In this document: positions 25,120 to 34,203 of the stretch, one piece after another
Layout: the number at the start of each line of letters is the position of its first letter
How positions within the stretch are numbered: the stretch's first letter is position 1
DNA from: Mycolicibacterium mageritense
GTDB taxonomy: Bacteria > Actinomycetota > Actinomycetes > Mycobacteriales > Mycobacteriaceae
Direction of reading: 5' to 3'
DNA: 64,000 bases
Assembly: GCF_010727475.1 (NCBI RefSeq)
Contig: NZ_AP022567.1
Coordinates: 3,844,001 to 3,908,000 of the forward strand
Translations under genes and position numbers: made by a program
The notes under the pieces: generated by a model
Database searches by the model: none
The model's input: only the letters and a program-made list of their open reading frames with translations
What the model was told of the DNA's origin: nothing

Positions 25120-25949
25120 AGTTCGGGATCTCCACGTTCGTCGACGACGACACCATCGATCCGGTGTCGCTGGCCCGCGCGATCGAGGAGCGGGGCTTCG
25201 CCTCGCTCATCGTCGCCGAACACAGTCACATCCCGGTGAGCCGAGAATCGCCCTATCCCAGCGGCGGCGACCTGCCGTCGGTGTACTACAACACGCTCGA
25301 CCCGTTCGTCACGCTCGCGGCCGCGGCCGCAGTGACGTCCACGATCGAACTGTTCACCGGGGTCGCCCTGCTCATACAGCGCGACCCGATCCACACGGCC
25401 AAGGAAGCCGCCAGCATCGACCTCATCTCAGACGGCCGGTTCGTCTTCGGCGTCGGCGCCGGATGGAACCTCGAAGAGATGCGCGACCACGGCACCGACC
25501 CGAAAACCCGGGGTGCCAGGCTCGACGAGAGCATCGAGGCGATCAAGGCGCTGTGGACCACCGAACCCGCCGAATACCACGGCAAATACATCGATTTCGA
25601 ACTGTCCTACTGCCGGCCCAAGCCGGTCCGGAAACCGCATCCGCCGATCTACATCGGCGGCAACTCCGACGCCACGGTCAAACGGGTGATCCGCCACGGC
25701 GCAGGCTGGATCTCCAACGCGCTCCCGCCCGACGCGCTGGCCAAGCGAATCGGGCAGATACGTGACGGCGCAGGCCATGACGTTCCGCTCGCCATGTTCG
25801 GAACCCCGATCGACACCGACTATTGGCGTGCCGCCGAGGAACTCGGCTTCGGGCAGCTCGGGCTGTTCCTGCCCTCGGTCGGCAAAGACGAGTCCCTGCG
25901 CCTGCTCGACGAATTCGCCGCGAAGGTACAGAAGTATCAGTCGGCGTAG
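25116..25949 (+). CDS. Luciferase-like (LLM class) F420-dependent oxidoreductase
   Basis: A 277-residue TIM-barrel protein. Typical features are the first strand MKFGISTFV, AEHSHIPVSRESPYPSGG, LFTGVALLIQRDPIHTAKEA, SDGRFVFGVGAGWNLEEM and CRPKPVRKPHPPIYIGGNSD. These place it in the mycobacterial F420-dependent LLM group, which transfers hydride between F420 and an organic substrate. The start ATG 25116 overlaps the TetR stop, giving a TetR-LLM operon. Confidence 0.9.
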   Translation: MKFGISTFVDDDTIDPVSLARAIEERGFASLIVAEHSHIPVSRESPYPSGGDLPSVYYNTLDPFVTLAAAAAVTSTIELFTGVALLIQRDPIHTAKEAASIDLISDGRFVFGVGAGWNLEEMRDHGTDPKTRGARLDESIEAIKALWTTEPAEYHGKYIDFELSYCRPKPVRKPHPPIYIGGNSDATVKRVIRHGAGWISNALPPDALAKRIGQIRDGAGHDVPLAMFGTPIDTDYWRAAEELGFGQLGLFLPSVGKDESLRLLDEFAAKVQKYQSA

Positions 25950-25959
25950 CCTTTTCGGC

Positions 25960-26020
25960 ACCGAGTTCGACGAAACTGTTGTGCGCCGGCGGCCGTAGCG
26001 ACATTTTCGTCGAACTCGGG
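25960..26020. repeat. Palindromic element D1 (solo)
   Basis: Arms ACCGAGTTCGACGAAA (25960-25975) and TTTCGTCGAACTCGGG (26005-26020) pair at 15 of 16 positions around a 29-bp centre, with partial pairing further in. The arm sequence is shared with element D2 at 36824-36886. It follows the LLM gene stop by 10 bp. No DUF559 gene is adjacent. Confidence 0.8.
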
Positions 26021-26101
26021 CACCTGAGGCTTCGTGGTGGCTACAGCCAACCCACAGTCCCCAGTGGGGAGTTACCAAGTTGTGCGCCTACCGTCCCTGG
26101 C

Positions 26102-26899
26102 GTGATCAGCAGGCGGGCCTTTCTGATGGCGGCCGCAGGCACGATGGCTGCCGGTTCGGTGCTGTCCGCCGGTATGCCTGGGGCGCTGGCTGATCCGAAC
26201 GCGGTCGACCCGCCGTCCGTCGCGGTGCTCAACCGGCGCCGCACACCCACGCAGTGGGGGATGGCGCTGGCGGGCATCACGACGTCTTTCCCGGCGGCGG
26301 GCCGGCAGATCGCGCTGACATTCGACGCCTGTGACGGCGCGTGTGACGATGCCCTGCTGGACACCTTGCAGCGCAACGCCGTTCCGGCCGCCCTGTTTCT
26401 CAACTCCCGATGGATCGACGCCAACCCCGACCGGGCCCGCCAGCTCGCGGCGAACCCGTTGTTCGAGATCGGCAATCACGGCACGCGGCACGTGCCCCTG
26501 TCGGTCACGGGGCGTTCGGCATACGGGATCGCCGGAACCCGGTCGGCCGACGAGGTCGTCGACGAAGTGTGGAACAACCACCAGCGACTCACCGCGTTGA
26601 CCGGTAAGCCGCCGACGTGGTTCCGCCCGGGCACCGCGCACTATGACGACGTCGCAGTGCAGATCGTGCACGAGCTCGGCGAGCAGCCCCTCGGGTTCAC
26701 CGTCAACGCGGACTACGGTGCGACAGCATCGGCCGCGACAGTTCGGTCCAACGTCATGGGTGCGGCCCCGGGGTCGATCGTGATCGCCCACATGAACCAC
26801 CCCGCATCCGGAACCCACGCCGGCTTCGCCGATGCCATCCCGGCGATGCAGGCCGCGGGCTGGCAGTTTGTTTCATTGAGCGGGCACGCGCAGCTTTGA
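26102..26899 (+). CDS. Tat-exported polysaccharide deacetylase (NodB-like)
   Basis: A 265-residue exported enzyme. It starts at GTG 26102 with a twin-arginine signal (ISRRAFLMAAAGTMAAGSVL, predicted cleavage after ALA near 36). NodB motif 1 is LTFDACDGACDD (catalytic and metal Asp), motif 2 GNHGTRHVPLS (metal His pair), motif 3 WFRPGTAHYD and the late motif SIVIAHMNHP (catalytic His). It probably removes acetyl groups from cell-wall or extracellular glycans. It is monocistronic and flanked by solo palindromes on both sides (D1 before, A3 after) of different families. Confidence 0.88.
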   Translation: MISRRAFLMAAAGTMAAGSVLSAGMPGALADPNAVDPPSVAVLNRRRTPTQWGMALAGITTSFPAAGRQIALTFDACDGACDDALLDTLQRNAVPAALFLNSRWIDANPDRARQLAANPLFEIGNHGTRHVPLSVTGRSAYGIAGTRSADEVVDEVWNNHQRLTALTGKPPTWFRPGTAHYDDVAVQIVHELGEQPLGFTVNADYGATASAATVRSNVMGAAPGSIVIAHMNHPASGTHAGFADAIPAMQAAGWQFVSLSGHAQL

Positions 26900-26909
26900 T
26901 GCGATTTCA

Positions 26910-26967
26910 CCGAGACGGTACTGAGGGACAGAATCCGGCTCGCTTGTGTCCCTCAGTACAGTCTCGG
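26910..26967. repeat. Palindromic element A3 (solo)
   Basis: Arms 26910-26930 and 26947-26967 pair at 20 of 21 positions with a 16-bp loop. The right arm begins TGTCCCTCAGTACAGTCTCG. It is the best-preserved member of the family that brackets DUF559 gene 1 about 25 kb away. It lies 10 bp after the deacetylase stop and 73 bp before the first CIRCE element of groEL2. Confidence 0.88.
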
Positions 26968-27040
26968 CCCCCATCGTGGGGCCAAACCCCACGGTTTCGC
27001 CGGGGGCGAAAACCGAAAGCCGTAGCGGCCCTCCCAAACC

Positions 27041-27066
27041 TTGCACTCTCCCTGGTCGAGTGCTAA
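27041..27066. promoter_or_regulatory. CIRCE element 1 of groEL2
   Basis: TTGCACTC-N9-GAGTGCTAA matches the HrcA operator TTAGCACTC-N9-GAGTGCTAA except that the left arm lacks one base. The half-site GAGTGCTAAGAAT also contains a possible -10. HrcA would repress groEL2 at normal temperature. Confidence 0.85.
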
Positions 27067-27074
27067 GAATGCAG

Positions 27075-27101
27075 TTGGCACTCTCGATCAGTGAGTGCTA
27101 G
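27075..27101. promoter_or_regulatory. CIRCE element 2 of groEL2
   Basis: TTGGCACTC-N9-GAGTGCTAG, a complete HrcA operator 116 bp upstream of the groEL2 start and 8 bp after CIRCE 1. The remaining leader (27102-27216) shows nothing beyond a strong RBS, GGAGGAA at 27200-27206. Confidence 0.9.
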
Positions 27102-27216
27102 GTCGGGCCGGTGAGGCAGGGGCCGCACCTGCGGGAGCACACCCACAGCCGTCCGTCGCGGGCACTGAACCTGACCACACAACGTGCGATCCCCTAACCG
27201 GAGGAATCACTTCGCA

Positions 27217-28842
<1,626 letters not shown>

Positions 28843-28855
28843 GAAGTCGCAACGT

Positions 28856-28892
28856 AAACAGCCCTGGTGCGCTCGGCGTGCCAGGGCTGTTT
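28856..28892 (+). terminator. groEL2 terminator hairpin
   Basis: AAACAGCCCTGG (28856-28867) pairs perfectly with CCAGGGCTGTTT (28881-28892), a 12-bp stem with a 13-base loop, ending in a short T run, 14 bp after the stop codon. Confidence 0.88.
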
Positions 28893-28906
28893 CGTTGTTC
28901 ATCCCC

Positions 28907-28960
28907 AGTGTGGGCTCCATGCACAGCGTCGGGCCGTATCGCGTGCGTAGGGCCCACATT
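28907..28960. repeat. Palindromic element C1
   Basis: Arms AGTGTGGGCTCCATGCAC (28907-28924) and GTGCGTAGGGCCCACATT (28943-28960), 14 of 18 paired. The arm resembles that of C2 (GAGTGTGGGGCTTATGCAC read on the opposite strand). Confidence 0.7.
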
Positions 28961-28967
28961 CGTCGGT

Positions 28968-29105
28968 GGCCGCGGTGACCGGATCGCGTTGCTTGAGGAC
29001 ATCGGCTGGAGAGTCGTCAGGGTCAGCGCGGAGATGATGGCACGCCCCAATGTCATCGTCGAACGCGTGCGAGCCAACCTTCGTACGGCAGGCTGTCCGA
29101 TCTGA
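28968..29105 (+). pseudogene. C-terminal remnant of a DUF559/AbiEi-like gene
   Basis: The translation GRGDRIALLEDIGWRVVRVS, then AEMMARPNVIVERVRANLRT, then AGCPI-stop, aligns without gaps over RLEFLAARGWTIVRVSA and then end-to-end with the last 45 residues of the DUF559 protein at 56805-57662 (shared LExxGWxxVRVSA, LRxAG). The N-terminal winged helix and the nuclease core upstream are absent, and the segment between C1 and the fragment is only 7 bp. It is a remnant, not a functional gene. The 75-codon open frame from 28878 starts inside the groEL2 terminator. Confidence 0.7.
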
Positions 29106-29108
29106 CGC

Positions 29109-29166
29109 CGACTGTGGGGGCTGTGCACGCTTCGGCGACGATCTTCGTGCATAAGCCCCACACTCG
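29109..29166. repeat. Palindromic element C2
   Basis: Arms CGACTGTGGGGGCTGTGCAC (29109-29128) and GTGCATAAGCCCCACACTCG (29147-29166) pair at 16 of 20 positions. It begins 3 bp after the stop of the DUF559 remnant and ends 6 bp before the 3' end of the convergent gene at 29173. Confidence 0.75.
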
Positions 29167-29172
29167 CGGCTG

Positions 29173-29907
29173 TCAGTCCCTATGGTCGACGATGTTGTGC
29201 ACGTTGCCATCTGGCGCCCGGACGAAGAACCGCGTGACGCCCCACGGCTCGGTGGTCAGCGGGTACACGATCTCGTAGCCGCGGCGCTGGGCTTCTGCGT
29301 ATGCGCCCTCGATGTCGTTGACGCACACCGATGTCACGGGGTTCTCCGGAGCCGACGCATCCCGCGTGACCAGTTGGATGCTGGCCCCGGTCGCCGGTGA
29401 GGTGTAGCGGGCCACCCAGCCCATGTTGAATTCCTCAGAGCTCAGACCGAGGAAGTCGGTGTAAAAGCCTCGTGTCGAAGAGATGTCGGCCACCGCGAGA
29501 TCGGCCATGACGCGGGTGGTGCCGACACCGGACGGCGCATCGAGCGGAACGCAGTCGTGCAGGCAGCCCGTCGCCGACGTGGGGGAGCCGGGCTTGGCCG
29601 GGCGGTGCAGCACCGCCCGGTTGGGTGCGACTCTCATTGCGTCATCGGATAATTCGGCCACACCGTCGACAATCAGCGTGTACCCGCCGGGGTCGCGGGG
29701 CGGCCAGATCACCGTGACGGCCGGGTGTTGCGTGGCGTTGCGGCGGGTGCTGTTGCCGATCGAACCGATGTCGAGAACGCCGTCGACGAGCCGCGGAACG
29801 ACGGCAACGGTGTGCGCGCCGAAGTCGTCGCCGACCGTGATCAGATAGCCGAAAGCGAAGTCGTCCAGGGTTTCTGCCAGCTGGTCCAGATCCACCTTGA
29901 CGCTCAT
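29173..29907 (-). CDS. Fusion of PNPOx-like flavin/F420 barrel and VOC (glyoxalase) domain
   Basis: A 244-residue two-domain protein. Residues about 1-120 follow the split beta-barrel PNPOx/F420-binding pattern (GYLITVGDDFGAHTVAVVPR, then IGSIGNSTRRNATQHPAVTV and YTLIVDGVAEL). Residues about 132-244 are a VOC domain (RVMADLAVADISSTRGFYTD, then FLGLSSEEFNMGW and ENPVTSVCVNDIEGAYAEAQ), ending VRAPDGNVHNIVDH. The function is unknown; the fusion suggests sensing or detoxifying a small molecule with a bound cofactor. The ATG overlaps the amidohydrolase stop by 4 bp, so the two are coupled. Confidence 0.8.
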   Translation of the reverse strand: MSVKVDLDQLAETLDDFAFGYLITVGDDFGAHTVAVVPRLVDGVLDIGSIGNSTRRNATQHPAVTVIWPPRDPGGYTLIVDGVAELSDDAMRVAPNRAVLHRPAKPGSPTSATGCLHDCVPLDAPSGVGTTRVMADLAVADISSTRGFYTDFLGLSSEEFNMGWVARYTSPATGASIQLVTRDASAPENPVTSVCVNDIEGAYAEAQRRGYEIVYPLTTEPWGVTRFFVRAPDGNVHNIVDHRD

Positions 29908-31631
29908 GACACGGGCTCCGGCCGGCGCCCGCGGATCAGCCGACCCGGGCGGGCTTCGGTGGGGACACCGTTTTCGGCGATCACCTCACCCGAGACCACG
30001 GTTGCGACGTAGCCGTCGGCAGTCTGGTCGAGTCGGCGCCCGCCGGCGGGCAGGTCATAGGTGATGACAGGCTTGTGCAGACGCATCGCCGCATGGTCGA
30101 TGACATTGAGGTCGGCCTTGTAGCCCACCGCGATCCGGCCCCGGTCGGCCAGCCCTGCCACCCTCGCGGGAACCGACGTGAGTTCCCGGACGGCCTCGGC
30201 GACCGAGAGCCTGCCCGACACGCGATCCCGCGCCCAATGTGTCAGCAGGTAGGTGGGAAAGCTTGAGTCGCAGATCATCCCGTAATGGGCACCGCCATCG
30301 CCGAGACCCAGCACCACGTCGTCGCGGCGCATCAGCCCGCCGACGGTGTCGAGCGAACCGTTCTCGAAGTTGGCCATCGCGCCGAGCAGGATCGCGTGCC
30401 CGTCGTCGTCGAGCAAGCGGTCGTAGGCCTCCTCCATCGGCGTTACGCCGCGCGCCACGGCCCGCGCCGCGATGCTCTGCGAAGGGTCCGGCTCGTAGTT
30501 CGCGTCGTCGCCCAGCGGGAAGATCCAGTCCCAGGCCTGCGCGAGGTACACCAGCGGGTTGGCGGGTGCACCGCCCGGCTTGTCGGCCAGAATGCGTTCC
30601 CTTACTTCGGGTTTGCGCATCTCGGTGACCCGGTCCGGGAGTGGCAGGCCGGCGATCTCCTGATAGCTCGGGTACAGCACGAACGGGTTGGCGGTGAGCT
30701 CGAGCCCGATCATCAAACCGATCGGCCGCGGGAACACCTGCGCGGTGATCGATCCGCCGTCGGCGTTGGCCTTCTCCACCATGGCCATGGCCTCGACCCA
30801 CAGCGGGTCGCCCGAGTTGAGCACCAGCAGCGTGAACGTCACGGGCAACCCGGTTTCGCCCGCGGCGTCGAAAACCTGTTGCAGCACAGGCTGATACCCG
30901 CCGGCCGGGATGTCGGGTACGAACTGGATCAGCCCGCCACCGCCGTCGGCGACTCCGCGGGCGATCTCCAGGATCTCGTCGTCGGCCGCGTCGAAACTCG
31001 GGATCTGTGCGCCGGCCTCGGTGCGGTGGGTGGCCAGCCGAGAGGACGCGAACCCCAGCGCGCCGGCCTCGACAGCCTCTTTCGCCAAGGCGCGCATGCG
31101 GGCCAGATCCTCGGCCGTCGCGGGTTCGCGGTCGGCGCCCCGCTGACCCATGACGTACACCCGCAGCGGGGAGTGCGGCAGGTAGGCCGCAACGTCGATG
31201 TCTCTGTTCCGGGCGTCCAGCGCGTCGAGGTACTCCGGGAAGGTCTCCCAATGCCACGGCAGGCCGTCGACCATGACCACGCCCGGGATGTCCTCGACGC
31301 CCGCCATCACGTCGACCAGCACGTCGTGATCGGCGGGCCGGCACGGCGCGAAGCCGACCCCGCAGTTGCCCATGACAGCCGTGGTGACGCCGTGCGCCGA
31401 TGAGGGATTGAGTCGATCGGACCAGATGGCCTGGCCGTCGTAGTGCGTGTGGAGGTCCACGAAGCCGGGGGTGACCAGCAGTCCGGTGGCATCGATCTCC
31501 CGGGCACCGGAACCCGGCGCGGTGCCGACCGCCACGATCACCCCGTCGCGTACCGCGACGTCTCCGGCATACGGTTCGCCACCCAAACCGTCGACGATGA
31601 GGCCGTTGCGGATCACGAGATCGTAGGTCAT
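29904..31631 (-). CDS. N-acyl-D-amino-acid deacylase-type amidohydrolase
   Basis: A 575-residue metal-dependent amidohydrolase. The N-terminal small beta domain (LVIRNGLIVDGLGGEPYAGD) leads into the metal motif VDLHTHYDGQAIWSD (H-x-H). It continues with SSAHGVTTAVMGNCGVGFAP (metal Cys typical of D-aminoacylase), LGFASSRLATHRTEAGAQIP, and GDGGAHYGMICDSSFPTYLL near the C terminus. It would hydrolyse N-acyl-D-amino acids or related cyclic amides. The downstream fusion protein is translationally coupled. The divergent VOC gene starts 46 bp away. Confidence 0.88.
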   Translation of the reverse strand: MTYDLVIRNGLIVDGLGGEPYAGDVAVRDGVIVAVGTAPGSGAREIDATGLLVTPGFVDLHTHYDGQAIWSDRLNPSSAHGVTTAVMGNCGVGFAPCRPADHDVLVDVMAGVEDIPGVVMVDGLPWHWETFPEYLDALDARNRDIDVAAYLPHSPLRVYVMGQRGADREPATAEDLARMRALAKEAVEAGALGFASSRLATHRTEAGAQIPSFDAADDEILEIARGVADGGGGLIQFVPDIPAGGYQPVLQQVFDAAGETGLPVTFTLLVLNSGDPLWVEAMAMVEKANADGGSITAQVFPRPIGLMIGLELTANPFVLYPSYQEIAGLPLPDRVTEMRKPEVRERILADKPGGAPANPLVYLAQAWDWIFPLGDDANYEPDPSQSIAARAVARGVTPMEEAYDRLLDDDGHAILLGAMANFENGSLDTVGGLMRRDDVVLGLGDGGAHYGMICDSSFPTYLLTHWARDRVSGRLSVAEAVRELTSVPARVAGLADRGRIAVGYKADLNVIDHAAMRLHKPVITYDLPAGGRRLDQTADGYVATVVSGEVIAENGVPTEARPGRLIRGRRPEPVS

Positions 31632-31677
31632 CCACCAAAACTACGACGCCGTCGGTGGCACATGCCAGGATCGGCAT

Positions 31678-32064
31678 GTGATCGATCACTTCGGAATCAA
31701 CTGCGCCGATTTCACCAAGTCCAAGGACTTCTACGACTCCGTGCTGGGTGTGCTGGGGTTCACCCGGCAGATGGACTTCGGGGTCGCCATCGGCTACGGC
31801 CGCGATGGCAAACCCGATTTCTGGATCGCCGATGTCAGCGCCGGTGAGGCGTCCGGGCCCAATCGGGAGGTCCATGTCGCGTTCCAGGCCGCGGATACCG
31901 CTGCGGTGCAAGCGTTCTACGATGCCGCGCTCGCGCTGGGCGCGGAATCACTGCATGCACCGCGGCTGTGGCCCGAGTACCACCCCGGTTATTTCGGGGC
32001 GTTTGTTCGCGATCCGGACGGCAACAACGTCGAGGCCGTGTTCCACGGGGCTGCGCCCGCGTAG
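31678..32064 (+). CDS. VOC-family (glyoxalase/bleomycin resistance-like) protein
   Basis: A 128-residue protein with two beta-alpha-beta-beta-beta repeats: IDHFGINCADFTKSKDFYDS, then VLGVLGFTRQMDFGVAIGYG, and EVHVAFQAADTAAVQAFYDA, then FVRDPDGNNVEAVFHG. H4 and the terminal E in NNVEAV occupy the usual metal positions. The specific substrate is unknown. The start is GTG 31678, and no other start fits. Confidence 0.87.
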   Translation: MIDHFGINCADFTKSKDFYDSVLGVLGFTRQMDFGVAIGYGRDGKPDFWIADVSAGEASGPNREVHVAFQAADTAAVQAFYDAALALGAESLHAPRLWPEYHPGYFGAFVRDPDGNNVEAVFHGAAPA

Positions 32065-32067
32065 CTC

Positions 32068-32586
32068 TCACGGTTGTTTGAGGACGGGAAGTGAGTTGAT
32101 CAGCCACTTCCCGTCGACCTTTGTCAGGCCGACCCGGATGCCGAACCTGGTGCGCGTCGGCGCCGTGAGCAGCTTGGTGACCTTCGCTTCGACGAACACG
32201 ATGGCGGTCGCCTTGTCGGCGGCGATGTTCTCGATCCCGGCGTGGTTCACGGTCACGCCCTGGCTGGAGCCGTCAGTCTTGGCGGCCGCCAACTTGGCCT
32301 TGATCCAGTTCGGGTATTGGTCGGCGGCCTCGCCGGTCAGCAGTGTCCCGGTCTTGGCGATGGTTTGGTCGTCCAGCTCCGGGTAGTAGCCCAGCACCTC
32401 CTGAACGCTGTCCTTCGCGACGTCGAGGACTGCTCGGCGGGCGTCGGCCTGGTCGCTGATGGGGACCGGTGCGGGGCGGTTCTTCTCGACCATCTGCCAG
32501 GTGCCCAGGGCTGTCAGCGCGATGATGCCTGCGCACAGAACGCCGACGAGGGCCTTCCACGAGGTCGATCGTGTGCTCTTGCTCAT
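32068..32586 (-). CDS. Membrane-anchored Mce-associated-like protein
   Basis: A 172-residue protein with one N-terminal TM (ALVGVLCAGIIALTALGTWQ) and an extracytoplasmic domain of about 130 residues (RRAVLDVAKDSVQEVLGYYP, GVTVNHAGIENIAADKATAI, then KVDGKWLINSLPVL). This is the SnoaL/NTF2-like pattern of mycobacterial Mce-associated proteins. The same fold appears in the extracellular part of the kinase encoded immediately upstream. ATG 32586 overlaps the kinase stop (TGATG); GTG 32589 is one codon longer. Confidence 0.78.
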   Translation of the reverse strand: MSKSTRSTSWKALVGVLCAGIIALTALGTWQMVEKNRPAPVPISDQADARRAVLDVAKDSVQEVLGYYPELDDQTIAKTGTLLTGEAADQYPNWIKAKLAAAKTDGSSQGVTVNHAGIENIAADKATAIVFVEAKVTKLLTAPTRTRFGIRVGLTKVDGKWLINSLPVLKQP

Positions 32587-34136
32587 CACCCGTCCGTCAT
32601 GGTGGAGACCTTGTATTTGTCATCGTCTTTGACCACCGTGACGACCCGGAGCAGGTTCTCGGTGGACGCCGGCTCGTTCGGTTTGGTCGTTTCGACGACA
32701 GCGCTGATCATGACGTCGGCTTCGCCTGGTTTGAACGATTCGATCGCCGCTGCATTGACCGTTCCCTTGTTGCTGGCCCTGGAGATGATCAACGTCGCCT
32801 TGATGTCCAAGGCTTTGCGCTGGAAGACGTTGTTGAATTCGGAGGTCGAACTCTGCAGCACCTTCTGGATGTCGTCGTCCACCGTCGGGTAACTGATCCC
32901 GGTCCAGGTCACCACGAACTCCTTGGCCGCATCGACATAGGGCTGCCATTCCGGTGTGGTGCTCGCGACCGGGGTCGGGCGGGCGAACTGGCTGATGGCG
33001 AAGACCAGCGCGCCGACCAGCAGCACCGCCAACACCGCGGGAATGAGAATCCTTGTGCGATCGGGCTTTTTCGAGCTCGCCGGAGTCGCTGCGATGGAGG
33101 CCGCAACCGTCGTCGTCGGGAACGGCTCGGCAGCAGCGGGTGACCACGCCGGCGGCGGCGAGGCTGTCGGGACGGGTTCGGATGTGCCCGTGGCCCACCA
33201 GGGCAACGAGGCCGAGGGCTGCTGGTTGTGCTGTGGTGGCGGTGGCAGGTGCACCGATTGCGCGGGCGTTGTCGGCGGGTTATGGCCACCCGGATTCGGG
33301 ACGCTGCCCTGCGTCAGGGCGCGGGCGAAATCACCGCACAGCGCAAACCGGGCCTCTGGTTCCTTGGCCAGGGCCTTGGCGATCACGTCGTCGAGATATC
33401 CCAGTTCGGGCCGGGCGTCGCTGAGCCGGGGCGGTGGTTCGCTGAGGTGCTTGCTGATGACGACGGCGGGGTTGGTGGCGTGGAACGGCGACCGCCCCGT
33501 CAACAGCTGATATGTGGTCGCTGCGAGCGCGTACTGATCGGCCCGGCCGTCGAGGGGCAGGCCCATGAGTTGTTCGGGCGCCGAATACGGCATCGAACCC
33601 ACGGTGAGGTTGGTGGCCGTGAGACCGCTGACCTCGTCGGTGCGGCGCGCAACTCCGAAGTCTGCCAGGAAGATCCGGCGCTTCCCCGCCCCCGGCAGGG
33701 TCAGCAGGATGTTCGCGGGCTTGACGTCGCGGTGCAGCAGGTGGCGGGCGTGCGCGTAATCAAGGGCATCGGCGATGGCGCTGATGATCTCTGTCGCCTC
33801 GTGGACGGGCAGTCCGGAGCGGTGACGTTCGCGAAGCAGTCGTGACGCGTCGGTGCCCTCGACGTAGTCCATCGCGATCCACAGTTGGCCGTCGGCCTCG
33901 CCGCGGTCGTGCAGGCTCACGATGTGCGGATGCCACAGCGAGGCAGCGATATCGGCTTCGCGGTTGAAGCGCTCGCGGTACTGGGTGTCCCGGGTCAACG
34001 ATGCGGGCAGGATCTTCAGCGCATCGTGGCGCGGCAGTCGCGGATGTTGGGCCAGATACACCTCACCCATTCCGCCGGCGCCAAGTAGACGTTGGATCGT
34101 GTACCCGGCGAACACGTCCCCAGCGTGCAGCGGCAT
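32586..34136 (-). CDS. Receptor-type Ser/Thr protein kinase (PknF/PknI-like)
   Basis: A 516-residue protein. The kinase domain (1-275) has a Gly loop LLGAGGMGEVY, K41, catalytic loop HRDVKPANILL (D137), DFG 159-161 and an activation loop with Thr candidates 173, 175 and 178 before GSMPYSAPEQ. It is followed by a Pro-rich linker (about 285-365), a TM (ILIPAVLAVLLVGALVFAIS) and an extracytoplasmic Mce-associated-like domain of about 125 residues. The start is ATG 34136 (MPLHAGDVFAGY). The longer frame to 34286 enters the divergent gene. It is coupled to the small membrane protein downstream, a possible sensor partner. Confidence 0.92.
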   Translation of the reverse strand: MPLHAGDVFAGYTIQRLLGAGGMGEVYLAQHPRLPRHDALKILPASLTRDTQYRERFNREADIAASLWHPHIVSLHDRGEADGQLWIAMDYVEGTDASRLLRERHRSGLPVHEATEIISAIADALDYAHARHLLHRDVKPANILLTLPGAGKRRIFLADFGVARRTDEVSGLTATNLTVGSMPYSAPEQLMGLPLDGRADQYALAATTYQLLTGRSPFHATNPAVVISKHLSEPPPRLSDARPELGYLDDVIAKALAKEPEARFALCGDFARALTQGSVPNPGGHNPPTTPAQSVHLPPPPQHNQQPSASLPWWATGTSEPVPTASPPPAWSPAAAEPFPTTTVAASIAATPASSKKPDRTRILIPAVLAVLLVGALVFAISQFARPTPVASTTPEWQPYVDAAKEFVVTWTGISYPTVDDDIQKVLQSSTSEFNNVFQRKALDIKATLIISRASNKGTVNAAAIESFKPGEADVMISAVVETTKPNEPASTENLLRVVTVVKDDDKYKVSTMTDG

Positions 34137-34203
34137 GTGGGGATAGTAGCGGTGACTCGTCCGAAACATCGCAGGAGTCGGTCCGGCGAGTAGCGTCGGC
34201 TGC

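Larger units (their letters stand above)
28907..29166 (+). mobile_element. Palindrome-flanked DUF559 cassette, decayed unit C
   Basis: A 260-bp miniature of the cassettes at 1294-2284 and 56740-57766: palindrome C1 (28907-28960), the last about 45 codons of a DUF559 gene (28968-29105), then palindrome C2 (29109-29166). About 0.7-0.75 kb corresponding to the rest of the gene is missing. It is inserted between the groEL2 terminator and a convergent gene. Confidence 0.5.

Noticed and set aside
28878..29105. A 75-residue intact small protein
   Set aside because: The start codon lies in the groEL2 terminator stem. Only the last 45 codons show family similarity, and the rest is palindrome C1.
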